In this document: positions 26,759 to 36,084 of the stretch, piece by piece
How the letters are laid out: the number at the start of each line of letters is the position of its first letter
How positions within the stretch are numbered: the stretch's first letter is position 1
The notes under the pieces: model-generated
Told to the model about the DNA's origin: nothing
Database searches by the model: none
What the model saw: only the letters and a program-made list of their open reading frames with translations
Made by a program: the position numbers and the translations under genes
Source of the DNA: Peribacillus simplex
Lineage (GTDB): Bacteria > Bacillota > Bacilli > Bacillales > DSM-1321
Direction of reading: 5' to 3'
Assembly (NCBI RefSeq): GCF_900156045.1
Contig: NZ_FTMX01000005.1
Span: 372,001-436,000, forward strand
DNA: 64,000 bases

Positions 26759-27511
26759 TTACATCTCCTTTTTCACTAACTTAGATGGATTATTAACTTT
26801 ATAACGTATTTCTTTATTGTATTTTTTGTCGACCACTTTTCCATCAAATTCGATTGCGTCCCCTTCTTCGAGCTCAGCTTTTTTTAATGTCTTGCTATAT
26901 CCACACCAAGCATCACCGATAGTCAATTCAGGCTCCGTTGTCACTTTGACATTCTCCAAGAGTATGACTTCATCTTCTTCACCAGTGAAATGGTTCATTT
27001 TCGCCGTGAACTCCTTGACCGTTGCGGTGAAATGCACTTTTTCCCCAGGTAAGTCCAATTTAGGTTTTGCAGTCGTCTTTTTAGTTTTGGTTTTTGCCTT
27101 TTTAGGTTCTGCACTTTGCAGCTCGGAGTTTTCCGTAATTGGAGCTTCCATCACCTGCTCAGTTTCATTTGAATCTGCGGATGTTTCGGAAACCGGTCCA
27201 CTCAACAATTCTTTTCCGAAACTTGTGCTTTGCATTTCCTTTAAATAGGAAGGGTGAATGCAACTAAGCTTACCATTTTCAAATTCAACAACTACGGTGT
27301 CAAGGCCATTTCCGTATTGCTCATAACCTGCCAATTTGACTTTAGCTTGAATACTGCCGCTTTTATATAATAGTTCTTTTTTTACCGAACGGGCAGTGAA
27401 TAATTTCCATTCCAATCCTTTAGCGATATAGTCCGTATCATCTAAAAAAGGGATATACTCTCCTTTTGGTGCAATATAATGAATCAAATCTTCAGCTGGA
27501 GTTTCAGCCAC
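26759..27511 (-). CDS. Unrecognised two-domain protein with Lys/Thr-rich linker
   Basis: 250 residues from a GTG at 27511 with AGGAG eight bases upstream (the GTG at 27520 is too close to the SD). No family recognised. Residues ~1-100 form an alpha/beta segment; ~100-155 is an acidic then very basic, low-complexity linker (K-K-A-K-T-K-T-K-K-T-T-A-K-P-K); ~155-250 is beta-rich with an OB-like look (V-H-F-T-A-T-V-K-E-F, I-E-F-D-G-K-V-V-D-K-K). No signal peptide. The basic linker could contact nucleic acid, which is only a guess. Confidence 0.6.
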   Translation of the reverse strand: MAETPAEDLIHYIAPKGEYIPFLDDTDYIAKGLEWKLFTARSVKKELLYKSGSIQAKVKLAGYEQYGNGLDTVVVEFENGKLSCIHPSYLKEMQSTSFGKELLSGPVSETSADSNETEQVMEAPITENSELQSAEPKKAKTKTKKTTAKPKLDLPGEKVHFTATVKEFTAKMNHFTGEEDEVILLENVKVTTEPELTIGDAWCGYSKTLKKAELEEGDAIEFDGKVVDKKYNKEIRYKVNNPSKLVKKEM

Positions 27512-27642
27512 AGTCACCACTCCTAATCTTTTCTATAGATTATATTCTAGCAAAGGATTTCAAAGTTGCAAATGAATGAGTATCATTAGGGGATTGATAG
27601 CAGTCACAATTCCGAATACGCTTAATTCCCCCGTGGAACCAG

Positions 27643-27676
27643 AAAAAAAGCTGCCCACTTAGAGCAGCCTTTTTAT
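27643..27676 (-). terminator. Terminator of the amino-acid permease gene
   Basis: Imperfect stem GCTGCC...GCAGC around 27650-27669; seven T follow on the minus strand. Confidence 0.65.
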
Positions 27677-27727
27677 TTGAATAGTCAATCATTTCTTTCA
27701 ATAATCGGACAAAAAGGACTACATCCC

Positions 27728-29137
27728 TTACCCTTCTTTAACGTGAACTTTTTTTAGTTTTCCTTCTTGTTCAGGAGTAATAACGTTTTTCTTATGATAA
27801 AACAGAAAGTATGACCCAATAACTAGAATGGTGAGAAGTGTTGTAAGAAAGAATTGCAATCTCATGGAATCAATAAATGCCTGAGCAACGAAAATAATAA
27901 ATAATACGGCAATAGTCGCGTAGGTTAAATAAGGGAATAGCCACATTTTCACTTTGAGTGTCCCTGGATTTTCTTTTTCCGTCTTTTTCCGCAAATACAG
28001 ATGAGAAAAAGCGATAAAGATATACATGATCATGGTGACTCCTCCCGAGCTGTTTGCGAGAAAAGCAAACAATTTATCAGGGGAAACAAATTTAAATGTC
28101 GTACACACATAAGCAAAGAAAACACTTGCCATTAACGCCCAAATCGGGATTCCCCTCTTATTCACACGGGAAAGGATTTTCGGTGCATCACCTTTTATTG
28201 ATAACGAATATAACATACGTGAGCTTGTATACAGCCCTGAATTCAAAACAGAAAGCAATGAAGTGAAGATTACGATATTCATGACTTGACCCGCTGCCGG
28301 GAGGCCTGCCATATCAAATACGCTGGCATAGGGGGTTTTCAGTAAATCTTCAGCCCCCTGGGGGATTACGATAACCAAGACAGTAACTGAACCAACAAAG
28401 AAAAGAAGGAGACGCCATACAACACTGTTTATGGCTCTAATAATATTTTTTTCAGGGTTTTCAGACTCCCCTGCAGCAATGGCAGCTACTTCACTTCCTG
28501 ATAAAGAGAAGGTAATGAATATCACACTAAGGAGGACCGGCAGAAAACCATTTGGAAAAAACCTCCCACCCCCTGTTATGTTTGAAAGGCCTGGTGAATC
28601 GAATCCTGGAACAAATCCAAAAATCATGGCGGCACCTAGGAAGAGGAATATTACAATGGCAGCCACTTTCATGAAAGCTAACCAGTATTCAAATTCCCCA
28701 TAAGCTTTGACGGAATAGATATTCGTAATCGTCATTAAAATAGGGAAAGATAGACTGGCAGCCCACATGGGTATACCAGGAAACCAATCATGAATCATAG
28801 TACCCAATAACGTAGTTTCGATGGCAATGATGATAACCCAGTTGAACCAGTATAACCAGCCGATCGTGTATCCGGCCCAGGGACCAAATGCTTGATGTGC
28901 ATATGTTGAAAAGGATCCGCTGTCAGGATTCACCACAGCCATTTCACCCAGCATACGCATGATAAGCACTATCATCAACCCTGCTATTATATACGATAAA
29001 ATAGCACCAGGTCCTGCTGAATCAATTATTGTTCCGCTTCCGATAAATAGTCCTGCCCCAATTACCCCGCCAATAGAAATCATTGTAACATGCCTGGTCT
29101 TGAGACCATGCTTCAATTCATTTGTTTGATGTGCCAC
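27728..29137 (-). CDS. APC-family amino-acid permease (GabP/AapA-like)
   Basis: 469 residues from a GTG at 29137, positioned correctly behind AGGATGGTGA; the upstream ATG lies inside this SD. Twelve membrane helices. Family signature K-T-R-H-V-T-M-I-S-I-G-G-V-I-G-A-G-L-F-I-G-S-G near the N-terminus and G-S-E-V-A-A-I-A-A-G-E-S-E-N-P-E-K-N in helix 6. Members are proton-coupled importers of amino acids such as GABA, alanine or asparagine; specificity not assigned. Single gene. Confidence 0.88.
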   Translation of the reverse strand: MAHQTNELKHGLKTRHVTMISIGGVIGAGLFIGSGTIIDSAGPGAILSYIIAGLMIVLIMRMLGEMAVVNPDSGSFSTYAHQAFGPWAGYTIGWLYWFNWVIIIAIETTLLGTMIHDWFPGIPMWAASLSFPILMTITNIYSVKAYGEFEYWLAFMKVAAIVIFLFLGAAMIFGFVPGFDSPGLSNITGGGRFFPNGFLPVLLSVIFITFSLSGSEVAAIAAGESENPEKNIIRAINSVVWRLLLFFVGSVTVLVIVIPQGAEDLLKTPYASVFDMAGLPAAGQVMNIVIFTSLLSVLNSGLYTSSRMLYSLSIKGDAPKILSRVNKRGIPIWALMASVFFAYVCTTFKFVSPDKLFAFLANSSGGVTMIMYIFIAFSHLYLRKKTEKENPGTLKVKMWLFPYLTYATIAVLFIIFVAQAFIDSMRLQFFLTTLLTILVIGSYFLFYHKKNVITPEQEGKLKKVHVKEG

Positions 29138-29149
29138 TATTGTCACCAT

Positions 29150-29740
29150 CCTTTAAAACTGTCAATTTGCCGTTTTACAAGCAGTAAACCTCTGCCCATG
29201 GGTACCCTAGTAGAAATCTTGCATTCAAAAACAATGTTTACAGTCCTATCCCCGTTTTATCATTCATTTTAATGAGACCAAATTCATCACAATCGGTATA
29301 TGTATATTGCACTGCAAAAACTCTATTAACCGTAACCGCTTTTCTATTTATTCTGCCTCTTTCCTACCTCAGCCCCTCAATGAAATACACGGAAAGTACC
29401 AATGATCTTTGTTGATCTTGCACTTTTTGCATTTTGTTGGATGAAGTCCCATTATGTAGTTCCCCAGCTCTATTATTTTTTTCCTCGCTCTTCACCCTCT
29501 ATCATTAAAATTTTATACATATATAAATAAAAGCAATATCCATGCCAAAAAAAGGATAGTTATTTTATTAGGGTTTAATGCTTTTATGAGTTTAAAATGA
29601 TTCATTATTAAATCATTAATCCGATTTGTGATTCATATATTAATTATTGACCCTTTTTGATCCACAATCGAATTAAAAATGACAATTTAATTGTTTTCTT
29701 TTAAAATTTCGACACACATATATACTTAAAAATAACAGGT
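29150..29740. other. Long AT-rich gap between permease and histidine kinase genes
   Basis: About 590 bp with stop codons in all frames, no repeat and no recognised RNA structure. It must contain the permease promoter. Confidence 0.45.
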
Positions 29741-29787
29741 AAAAAAAAAAGATGCTAAAATCCAAATTATGATTTCTTGGCATCTTC
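29741..29787 (-). terminator. Terminator of the histidine kinase gene
   Basis: Hairpin GATGC...GCATC (29751-29755 with 29780-29784) extended by AAATC/GATTT, followed on the minus strand by a ten-T run. It lies ~150 bp beyond the stop codon. Confidence 0.6.
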
Positions 29788-29935
29788 CAAATAGATTTAT
29801 ATTCACTGAGAATGATTTTGTAAAATACCGGCAGACCCAGGATTCCCTTCCACTATTAATCAAAGATCTAGGTAAAGCTTCGAAAAATATCGATAAGTAT
29901 ATAATGCTTTATGTAATGTCACAATATGATATGTA

Positions 29936-31093
29936 TTAAACCCTTATAAATTCGTTCTGAACTGTGGGGAAATGGATACTGAATGTGGTTAAATTTTCAT
30001 TTGAGACACAATTCATATATCCAGCATTATTTTCAATGATCTTTTTACATACGTATAATCCTATTCCCGTTCCTAGCTCTTTCGTTGTGACAAAGGGCTC
30101 AAAAATGGATTCGATCAATTCACTGGCAATGGCCGGTCCATTATTTGAAATTCTAACTATTCTTTCATTCGCCTCAATTAAAGAGTTTACCCTCAAAATT
30201 CTTGGATGTTCCTTGTCCTTTAAGGCATCAATGGAATTAATAAACAGATTCAAGAACACTTGTTTTAACCCATCCTTGCTCGCTGTCATGACGAAGTTTG
30301 GATAAATATCTATTTCCACATTAACACTGGCATCCACAATATTGGCATAAGTCAGTTCTTGAATTTCTTCAATTAACTTCAACACAGAAATTTCCTCTCT
30401 TTGTTCCTCATTAAAATCTGATTTAGAGGTATGAAGGAATTGGGTTATCCTGAAATTCAACTGGTTTAACTCATAATCAATGATATCTAAATATTTCAAG
30501 CCTGGGTTCTCCCTTTTCAATAATTTATTGAACCCCATGATAGCTGTAAGAGGATTTCGGAACTCATGTACAAAGCTTGATGATATCTGACCCAGTACCG
30601 CTAATTTATCTTTGTGGTTTTCACTAATATAAGACTTTTTCTCCTCAAGCACTTCATTTGTAAGATTCGTATATCTCGTTACTGCATGGTAGCTGAACGT
30701 ATCAAAGTGCAAGTTGATGTCATTAATGAATATCTGCATATAATTAATTGGGATATCGGCCCCAAAAAGATTTCTGATTATGATATTTCTCCCCAAATTG
30801 ATATTATATAGAAAATCCCCAATGTTGATATTTGCTTCAAGTCGCTCTTTTGCAACCTGGTATGCCAATTTTATCAGCACATCTTCAGACAATACCTCCT
30901 TGAACGTTTGGATGACCAGTGAGTACATCCCATAACCATTTTCTTTAATCTTATCTTTGTAGGGGTCTATTTCATTGATCTTAATAGTCTTGTTCCATTC
31001 ATTTAAAAACACAGATTCATTTTCTTCCAAATATTGAATCAATACATTTTTATACTTCTTATGTTCAGATGACAACACCATACTATTGACCAC
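29936..31093 (-). CDS. Soluble sensor histidine kinase, orphan
   Basis: 385 residues, GTG start. No membrane segment. Residues 1-~150 are an all-helical sensor domain that may correspond to the HisK_N type of Bacillus sporulation kinases. A dimerisation/phosphoacceptor helix follows with S-F-V-H-E-F-R-N-P-L-T-A-I (His ~178), then the ATPase domain: N-box N-L-F-I-N-S-I-D-A-L, F-box I-F-E-P-F-V-T-T-K, G-box G-T-G-I-G-L-Y-V-C-K. No response regulator gene is adjacent, as for kinases feeding the Spo0 phosphorelay; that role is inferred. Confidence 0.85.
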   Translation of the reverse strand: MVNSMVLSSEHKKYKNVLIQYLEENESVFLNEWNKTIKINEIDPYKDKIKENGYGMYSLVIQTFKEVLSEDVLIKLAYQVAKERLEANINIGDFLYNINLGRNIIIRNLFGADIPINYMQIFINDINLHFDTFSYHAVTRYTNLTNEVLEEKKSYISENHKDKLAVLGQISSSFVHEFRNPLTAIMGFNKLLKRENPGLKYLDIIDYELNQLNFRITQFLHTSKSDFNEEQREEISVLKLIEEIQELTYANIVDASVNVEIDIYPNFVMTASKDGLKQVFLNLFINSIDALKDKEHPRILRVNSLIEANERIVRISNNGPAIASELIESIFEPFVTTKELGTGIGLYVCKKIIENNAGYMNCVSNENLTTFSIHFPTVQNEFIRV

Positions 31094-31259
31094 ACATCCC
31101 CTTACGGAATTTTAAATACTATATCAATAACATCATTTTATATGAGATTTTGATTTCCTGCACTTCATTATTTATTGTTTTTAAGGTGAAATGTAGCTTA
31201 GTAGCTTATAAGAAGACAAGGTATGCTGGTCCGCATATGTTTACTTGCGCTACCAAAGA

Positions 31260-31281
31260 ACCGACCAAATCAGGTCGGGAA
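31260..31281 (-). terminator. Possible terminator of the sigma-54 activator gene
   Basis: Stem CCGACC (31261-31266) / GGTCGG (31273-31278); only a weak T-stretch follows on the minus strand. Confidence 0.4.
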
Positions 31282-31341
31282 TCTAAGGTTTCCATAAAAC
31301 GGGAACTCATCATTCATGTTTTTATATATACTAAAAAACTT

Positions 31342-33174
31342 TTACTTTTGAAATTTGATTCCATATTTTTTCATTTTTCTATAAAGCGTATTTCGGCCGA
31401 TATCGAGTTGTTTCGCGGCGTTACTGATATTTCCATTTGTTCGTTCCAACGCATTTCTGATCAGTAGGGTTTCTTGTTCTTGAAAGTTTCTTGGTTCATG
31501 ATCGGCGTTTGCCCCTTCCTCATGTATAATGGAAGAAACAGGACAAAGTGCCACAAGCAAGTCCCTTGTAATCGGGCCATTATCAGCAAGGAATGCAGCC
31601 TGTCCCAGTACGTTTTGCAATTCACGGAAGTTTCCTGGCCATGAATATTCCGAAATGAATGTTTTAGCTTCGTCAGTTAGCTCGGTATGTTCGTTCTTAT
31701 AAGGTAATTCCGCTAAAATGTATTCTGCTAACAGCAATAAATCTTTGCGACTCCTCAGATTTGGTAGTTTTAAAGATAATCCACAAAGGCGGAAAAATAG
31801 GTCTGCACGGAATTCTCCAGCTTCAATTTCTTTTTGTAAGTCTTTGTTGGTGGCGGCAATGACCCTTACATCGATTGGAATGGAAGCATGTCCGCCTACA
31901 CGCGTCACACATCGTTCCTGAAGCACGCGAAGCAAAGTCGCTTGAGCTTGAAGCGGCATGTCCCCAATTTCATCCAAAAAAAGGGTTCCGCCATCCGCAG
32001 CTTCGAACTTCCCCTTATGCCCGCCGCTTTTTGCGCCAGTAAAGGCACCCTTTTCATACCCAAACAACTCACTTTCCAATAAATTTTCGGGAATTGCGCT
32101 GCAATTGATGGCGATGAATGGCTTATCACTTCTTAAGCTAAACCCATGAATGGATTGAGCGAACAGTTCTTTTCCCGTTCCGCTTTCTCCTGTAATTAGC
32201 AGGCTGATATCAAGCGCTGCAGCTCTTTTGGCAATGGATATGGTTTGATTCATTTGCGGATCGTTACTTAGTATATCTGAAAATTGATAACGATTAGTTG
32301 TTACACCATCAATCAATTTTTGTTTTTTTAACCGAACGATCACGGATGACTGATGTTCCATATTTTCGCTAAGGGTTTGCACCAAAAATTCCTGGTCTTT
32401 AATTGAAACCCTCTGTTCCAAAACAAGTGGGTCTGTTCCTGATATTATATTCGATACCGGTTTTTTCATTGTGCCGATAACATGTGACGCCGCTATATTG
32501 AGATCTGTAACTTTCCCCTCTTTATCAAGGGTAATTAACGGATCAGGGTATGAATCATATATATAATAAAGGTTTTTCTCCCTTTTTTGTGTATGGGACA
32601 ATAAGAGTGCTTGTTTGATGCTATCAGCCACCCTTTGAACTAAGCTAATGGAAAAAGGATGATAATTCTGTTGATGGCTGCTTAAGTTCAAAACACCAAG
32701 CAAATGCCCATCAGGGTGATAAATGGGCGATGCGGCACAAGTGAGGAAATGGTTATCCTGATGAAAGTGTTGACTGCCATGAATCAATACAGGATTTTTC
32801 TCTACTATGGCTGTTCCTATTGCATTTGTTCCTTTTGATTCCTCTAGCCAATTGGCCCCTTTCCTTAGGGAAACATTATCAGCATGGCGAATGAAAGCTG
32901 GATCCCCAACTGTTTCGATGATATATCCTTCAGGAGCAGCAAGTAATAAAATGGACTCCAAACCATTAATCGAGCGATAAACTTCCTCTAAAATGGGGGA
33001 AGAATGATACAGGAGTTCAGCATATCGATCGTGGTATTCGGCCAACTCAAATCCACCAAGCATATCTTCCTTATCCATCATGCTTGGCTGAAGTCCCTTT
33101 GAAATGCACCGCTGCCATGATTCTTGAATAAATGCCGGTATGGTACCTTTATCCGCGTTTATATTAACAGACAT
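31342..33174 (-). CDS. AcoR-like sigma-54-dependent transcriptional activator
   Basis: 610 residues: GAF domain (~60-190), PAS-like segment (~200-280), AAA+ domain with Walker A G-E-S-G-T-G-K-E (329-336), the sigma-54-contacting loop G-A-F-T-G-A (376-381), Walker B L-F-L-D-E-I-G and a C-terminal Fis-type helix-turn-helix (N-I-S-N-A-A-K-Q-L-D-I-G-R-N-T-L). The order matches AcoR/DhaR-type activators that sense a small metabolite through GAF. It is divergent from the aldehyde dehydrogenase that has a sigma-54 promoter, so that gene is its likely target. RBS GGGAGG. Confidence 0.92.
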   Translation of the reverse strand: MSVNINADKGTIPAFIQESWQRCISKGLQPSMMDKEDMLGGFELAEYHDRYAELLYHSSPILEEVYRSINGLESILLLAAPEGYIIETVGDPAFIRHADNVSLRKGANWLEESKGTNAIGTAIVEKNPVLIHGSQHFHQDNHFLTCAASPIYHPDGHLLGVLNLSSHQQNYHPFSISLVQRVADSIKQALLLSHTQKREKNLYYIYDSYPDPLITLDKEGKVTDLNIAASHVIGTMKKPVSNIISGTDPLVLEQRVSIKDQEFLVQTLSENMEHQSSVIVRLKKQKLIDGVTTNRYQFSDILSNDPQMNQTISIAKRAAALDISLLITGESGTGKELFAQSIHGFSLRSDKPFIAINCSAIPENLLESELFGYEKGAFTGAKSGGHKGKFEAADGGTLFLDEIGDMPLQAQATLLRVLQERCVTRVGGHASIPIDVRVIAATNKDLQKEIEAGEFRADLFFRLCGLSLKLPNLRSRKDLLLLAEYILAELPYKNEHTELTDEAKTFISEYSWPGNFRELQNVLGQAAFLADNGPITRDLLVALCPVSSIIHEEGANADHEPRNFQEQETLLIRNALERTNGNISNAAKQLDIGRNTLYRKMKKYGIKFQK

Positions 33175-33361
33175 TGAATAATCCTCCCGTATGTATAATC
33201 GAGTAATTCGGCTACTGTTTATTATTCAATTTTTATAAATGAAACACTATATAATTCAAAGTTTCAGAGCATTCAGGGTTCGTTCATTCAGTTTAATTAT
33301 AACAGAAAATTCAGATATTCACCAAAATGAAAACGCCCTTATGCGAACTGCTAAACTTTTT

Positions 33362-33401
33362 TGTTCCATATTGGATCACCTGCCTGTTCCAATATGGAAC
33401 A
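33362..33401 (+). promoter_or_regulatory. Twin palindromic activator sites (UAS) for the AcoR-like protein
   Basis: Two 17-bp sites of form TGTTCC-N5-GGAACA: 33385-33401 is a perfect palindrome and 33362-33378 matches with one change in the right arm (GGATCA). Centres are 23 bp apart, about two helical turns, and ~75-100 bp upstream of the -24 element, the usual place for enhancer-binding proteins. Confidence 0.72.
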
Positions 33402-33461
33402 GTATGGCACATTCCCATATCGCTCTGCCATCTTTTAACTGTTTTCATCGGTTTTTTGTTA

Positions 33462-33477
33462 TGGCATAACTCTTGCA
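33462..33477 (+). promoter_or_regulatory. Sigma-54 (SigL) -24/-12 promoter
   Basis: TGGCATAACTCTTGCA matches the consensus TGGCAYRNNNNTTGCW at every defined position, with correct GG-GC spacing. It faces the aldehyde dehydrogenase gene and leaves a leader of about 195 nt. Confidence 0.9.
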
Positions 33478-33682
33478 TAGTAACATGTCGAGAAATTGAT
33501 TCCTTTTGTATAAGGGGGGAAAGAATCAAGTAATCCAGTTTTTAAAATATTCTGCCTTACTGCAAGTCAGCCAAAGAGAATTGTATCAAAAACATAAGAT
33601 CATGCCTGATCCTTTACTTAGAGGAACGCCATTGTCCGAACAGATATCGAATTAAAATTCCAAATGAAAAGGGGTATTATAC

Positions 33683-35164
33683 ATGGAACAAACTATTAAA
33701 CTTAATCCACGAGTGCAAGAATTCTTGAAGGGCACTAAAAAGCTTTTGATTAATGGGGAATTGGTGGAAGCTGCTTCTGGAAAAACCTTTGAAACTCTCG
33801 ATCCTTCTAACGGCAAGGTTTTAGCTGTTGTGAGTGAAGCAGGTCCGGAAGATGTAGATAAAGCAGTTAAAGCAGCCCGTAAGGCATTCGACGATGGACC
33901 TTGGAAAAAAATGAGTGCATCGGAACGTAGCCGCCTCATTTATAAATTAGCGGACCTCATGGAGGAACATAAAGAAGCCTTAGCACAATTGGATACCTTG
34001 GATAATGGCAAGCCAATTGGCGAAACAACCAATGCCGATGTCCCCCTTGCAATCGATCACTTCCGTTATTATGCTGGGTGGTCAACTAAGATAGTAGGAC
34101 AAACAATACCTGTTGCTGGGAATTACTTTAATTATACCCGTCATGAAGCAGTTGGTGTGGTAGGACAAATCATCCCTTGGAATTTCCCTCTTCTTATGGC
34201 TGCATGGAAATTAGGAGCAGCCCTTGCAACCGGATGTACGATCGTTTTAAAACCAGCGGAGCAAACGCCGCTTTCAGCATTATATTTAGGTCAATTGGCG
34301 CTTGAAGCAGGTTTTCCTCCTGGCGTTCTTAATGTCATCCCTGGGTTTGGGGAAACAGCAGGGTCACCACTTGTAGACCATCCAGATGTCGATAAAATTG
34401 CCTTTACCGGTTCAACCTCAGTAGGGAAAATGATCATGCGCCAAGCTTCGGGAACTGTGAAAAAAATCTCGTTGGAGTTAGGCGGGAAATCACCTAATAT
34501 CATTCTACCGGATGCAGATATGAGTAAAGCCATTCCTGGTGCTTTAATGGGCATCATGTTTAATCAAGGGCAAGTTTGCTGTGCCGGTTCCCGCCTGTAT
34601 ATTCAAAAGAAATCCTATGACAACGTGGTAGCTGACTTAGTGTCTCATGCAAAAAACATTAAACAAGGGGCTGGTCTTGATCCATCCACCCAGATAGGGC
34701 CATTGGTTTCCAGTGAACAATTGGAACGCGTGGGCAGTTATATTGAAAAAGGAAGGTCTGAAGGAGCTGAAGTGGTTACCGGGGGCAAATACGGACAAGG
34801 AGAGGGTTATTTTGTAACACCTACAATATTTGCAGGCGTTGAAGATGAAATGACAATCGCTAAAGAAGAAATCTTCGGTCCTGTTGTAGCTGCAATGCCT
34901 TTTGATGATTTGGATGATGTGATAAACCGTGCAAATAACTCAGAATATGGATTGGCTGCAGGTTTATGGACACAAGATGTAAAAAAAGCCCATTATGTGG
35001 CTAATGAATTAAAAGCAGGTACAGTTTGGGTAAACTGCTATAACGCCTTTGATGCAGCTTCTCCATTTGGCGGTTATAAACAAAGTGGAATTGGTCGGGA
35101 AATGGGCAGTTATGCATTGGAAAATTATACGGAAGTCAAAAGTGTATGGATTAACTTAAACTAA
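33683..35164 (+). CDS. NAD-dependent aldehyde dehydrogenase, sigma-54 regulated
   Basis: 493 residues, complete ALDH: I-P-W-N-F-P near 164-169, F-T-G-S-T-S-V-G (241-248), general base Glu265 in L-E-L-G-G-K and catalytic Cys299 in G-Q-V-C-C-A-G-S-R. It is closest in look to the acetaldehyde/phenylacetaldehyde/betaine-aldehyde group (ALDH1/2, DhaS-like). The divergent AcoR-like activator and sigma-54 promoter suggest induction by an aldehyde, alcohol or acetoin-like compound. RBS AAAAGGGG. No alcohol dehydrogenase is adjacent; exact substrate unknown. Confidence 0.9.
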   Translation: MEQTIKLNPRVQEFLKGTKKLLINGELVEAASGKTFETLDPSNGKVLAVVSEAGPEDVDKAVKAARKAFDDGPWKKMSASERSRLIYKLADLMEEHKEALAQLDTLDNGKPIGETTNADVPLAIDHFRYYAGWSTKIVGQTIPVAGNYFNYTRHEAVGVVGQIIPWNFPLLMAAWKLGAALATGCTIVLKPAEQTPLSALYLGQLALEAGFPPGVLNVIPGFGETAGSPLVDHPDVDKIAFTGSTSVGKMIMRQASGTVKKISLELGGKSPNIILPDADMSKAIPGALMGIMFNQGQVCCAGSRLYIQKKSYDNVVADLVSHAKNIKQGAGLDPSTQIGPLVSSEQLERVGSYIEKGRSEGAEVVTGGKYGQGEGYFVTPTIFAGVEDEMTIAKEEIFGPVVAAMPFDDLDDVINRANNSEYGLAAGLWTQDVKKAHYVANELKAGTVWVNCYNAFDAASPFGGYKQSGIGREMGSYALENYTEVKSVWINLN

Positions 35165-35249
35165 ATAAAAGAGTGAACGCCCGTATGATCGTTTGGCTCA
35201 GATATCGTAATTGAAATGCATGTTATTGTTTCCTTGAATATTTACAAAA

Positions 35250-35293
35250 AGGCTGTACCAAAGTGTGGACTTTGGTACACCTTTTTCTTTTTT
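35250..35293 (+). terminator. Terminator of the aldehyde dehydrogenase gene
   Basis: Perfect stem GTACCAAAGT (35255-35264) / ACTTTGGTAC (35269-35278) followed by a T-rich run. Confidence 0.85.
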
Positions 35294-35316
35294 TGTATCT
35301 TATAGGACTTAAACAA

Positions 35317-35353
35317 AAAGAGAGACCTTTCATATTCGAAAGGTCTCTTTGTG
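35317..35353 (-). terminator. Terminator of the terC-family gene
   Basis: Stem AGAGACCTTTC / GAAAGGTCTCT around 35323-35349 with five T following on the minus strand. Confidence 0.8.
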
Positions 35354-35357
35354 TCCA

Positions 35358-36065
35358 TTATCCATTACGTTCAATTTGCATTTTTTCTCTGTTTGCTTTT
35401 TCTTTTTCGATATTTTTCTGTCTTGAAGTCCCGGCAACCAGGATTCCAATCACCACTATCGCTTCAAATCCATATTTAATGAAGGGATTTGCAAAGTAGT
35501 CGTGCATGAAAGGTTCAGCTACGATCATTTTAGAAGCAGTCCAGCCTAGTATTCCCGCACCAATTATTATGATGAATGGGAAGCGTTCTATCAGTTTCAG
35601 GATTAATGTGCTTCCATACATCACTACTGGGATGGATACAAGCAAACCGATTACCACTAAAGCGAAGTTACCATGCGATGCACCTGCCACAGCTAGGACG
35701 TTATCCAATCCCATCAAAGCATCTGCAATAATGATCGTTTTTATGGCAGCCCACATCGAGTCTGCTGGCTTCACATCATGTTCTTCTTCATCAATAAGGA
35801 GCTTATAAGCAATCCATACAAGAAGTAATCCCCCTATTAAATGCAGTCCAGGCACCTCTAAGAGCCAAACGACCAGCAGCGTTGCAATGATCCTTATCAC
35901 TATTGCCCCGACCGCTCCCCATATAATCACCTTTTTTTGCTGTTCTTTTGGAAGCTTTCTTGCAGCCAATCCAATAAGGATCGCATTATCACCGGCTAGA
36001 ACCAAATCTATCATAATGATCGCTAAAAGTCCTGAAATGAATTCACCTGTTAAAAAATCCAACAC
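35358..36065 (-). CDS. TerC-family manganese exporter (YkoY/YceF-like)
   Basis: About 235 residues with seven membrane helices. TerC hallmarks: I-D-L-V-L-A-G-D-N-A-I-L-I-G-L-A in the first helix and D-A-L-M-G-L-D-N-V-L-A-V-A-G-A in the middle; the acidic residues (G-D-N, L-D-N) are the presumed metal site. The longer frame starts inside the riboswitch terminator; GGAGG favours GTG 36065 or TTG 36062. The upstream yybP-ykoY aptamer ties it to Mn2+ export. Bacillus paralogues (MeeY/MeeF) are implicated in metalation of secreted proteins; that part is family knowledge. Confidence 0.88.
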   Translation of the reverse strand: MLDFLTGEFISGLLAIIMIDLVLAGDNAILIGLAARKLPKEQQKKVIIWGAVGAIVIRIIATLLVVWLLEVPGLHLIGGLLLVWIAYKLLIDEEEHDVKPADSMWAAIKTIIIADALMGLDNVLAVAGASHGNFALVVIGLLVSIPVVMYGSTLILKLIERFPFIIIIGAGILGWTASKMIVAEPFMHDYFANPFIKYGFEAIVVIGILVAGTSRQKNIEKEKANREKMQIERNG

Positions 36066-36084
36066 AATTTCCTCCTTTTTTACA

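Noticed and set aside
35239-35286. Fourth MITE copy (AAAAAGGCTG start)
   Set aside because: Only the GGCTG word is shared; the region is a simple terminator hairpin with no matching right end.
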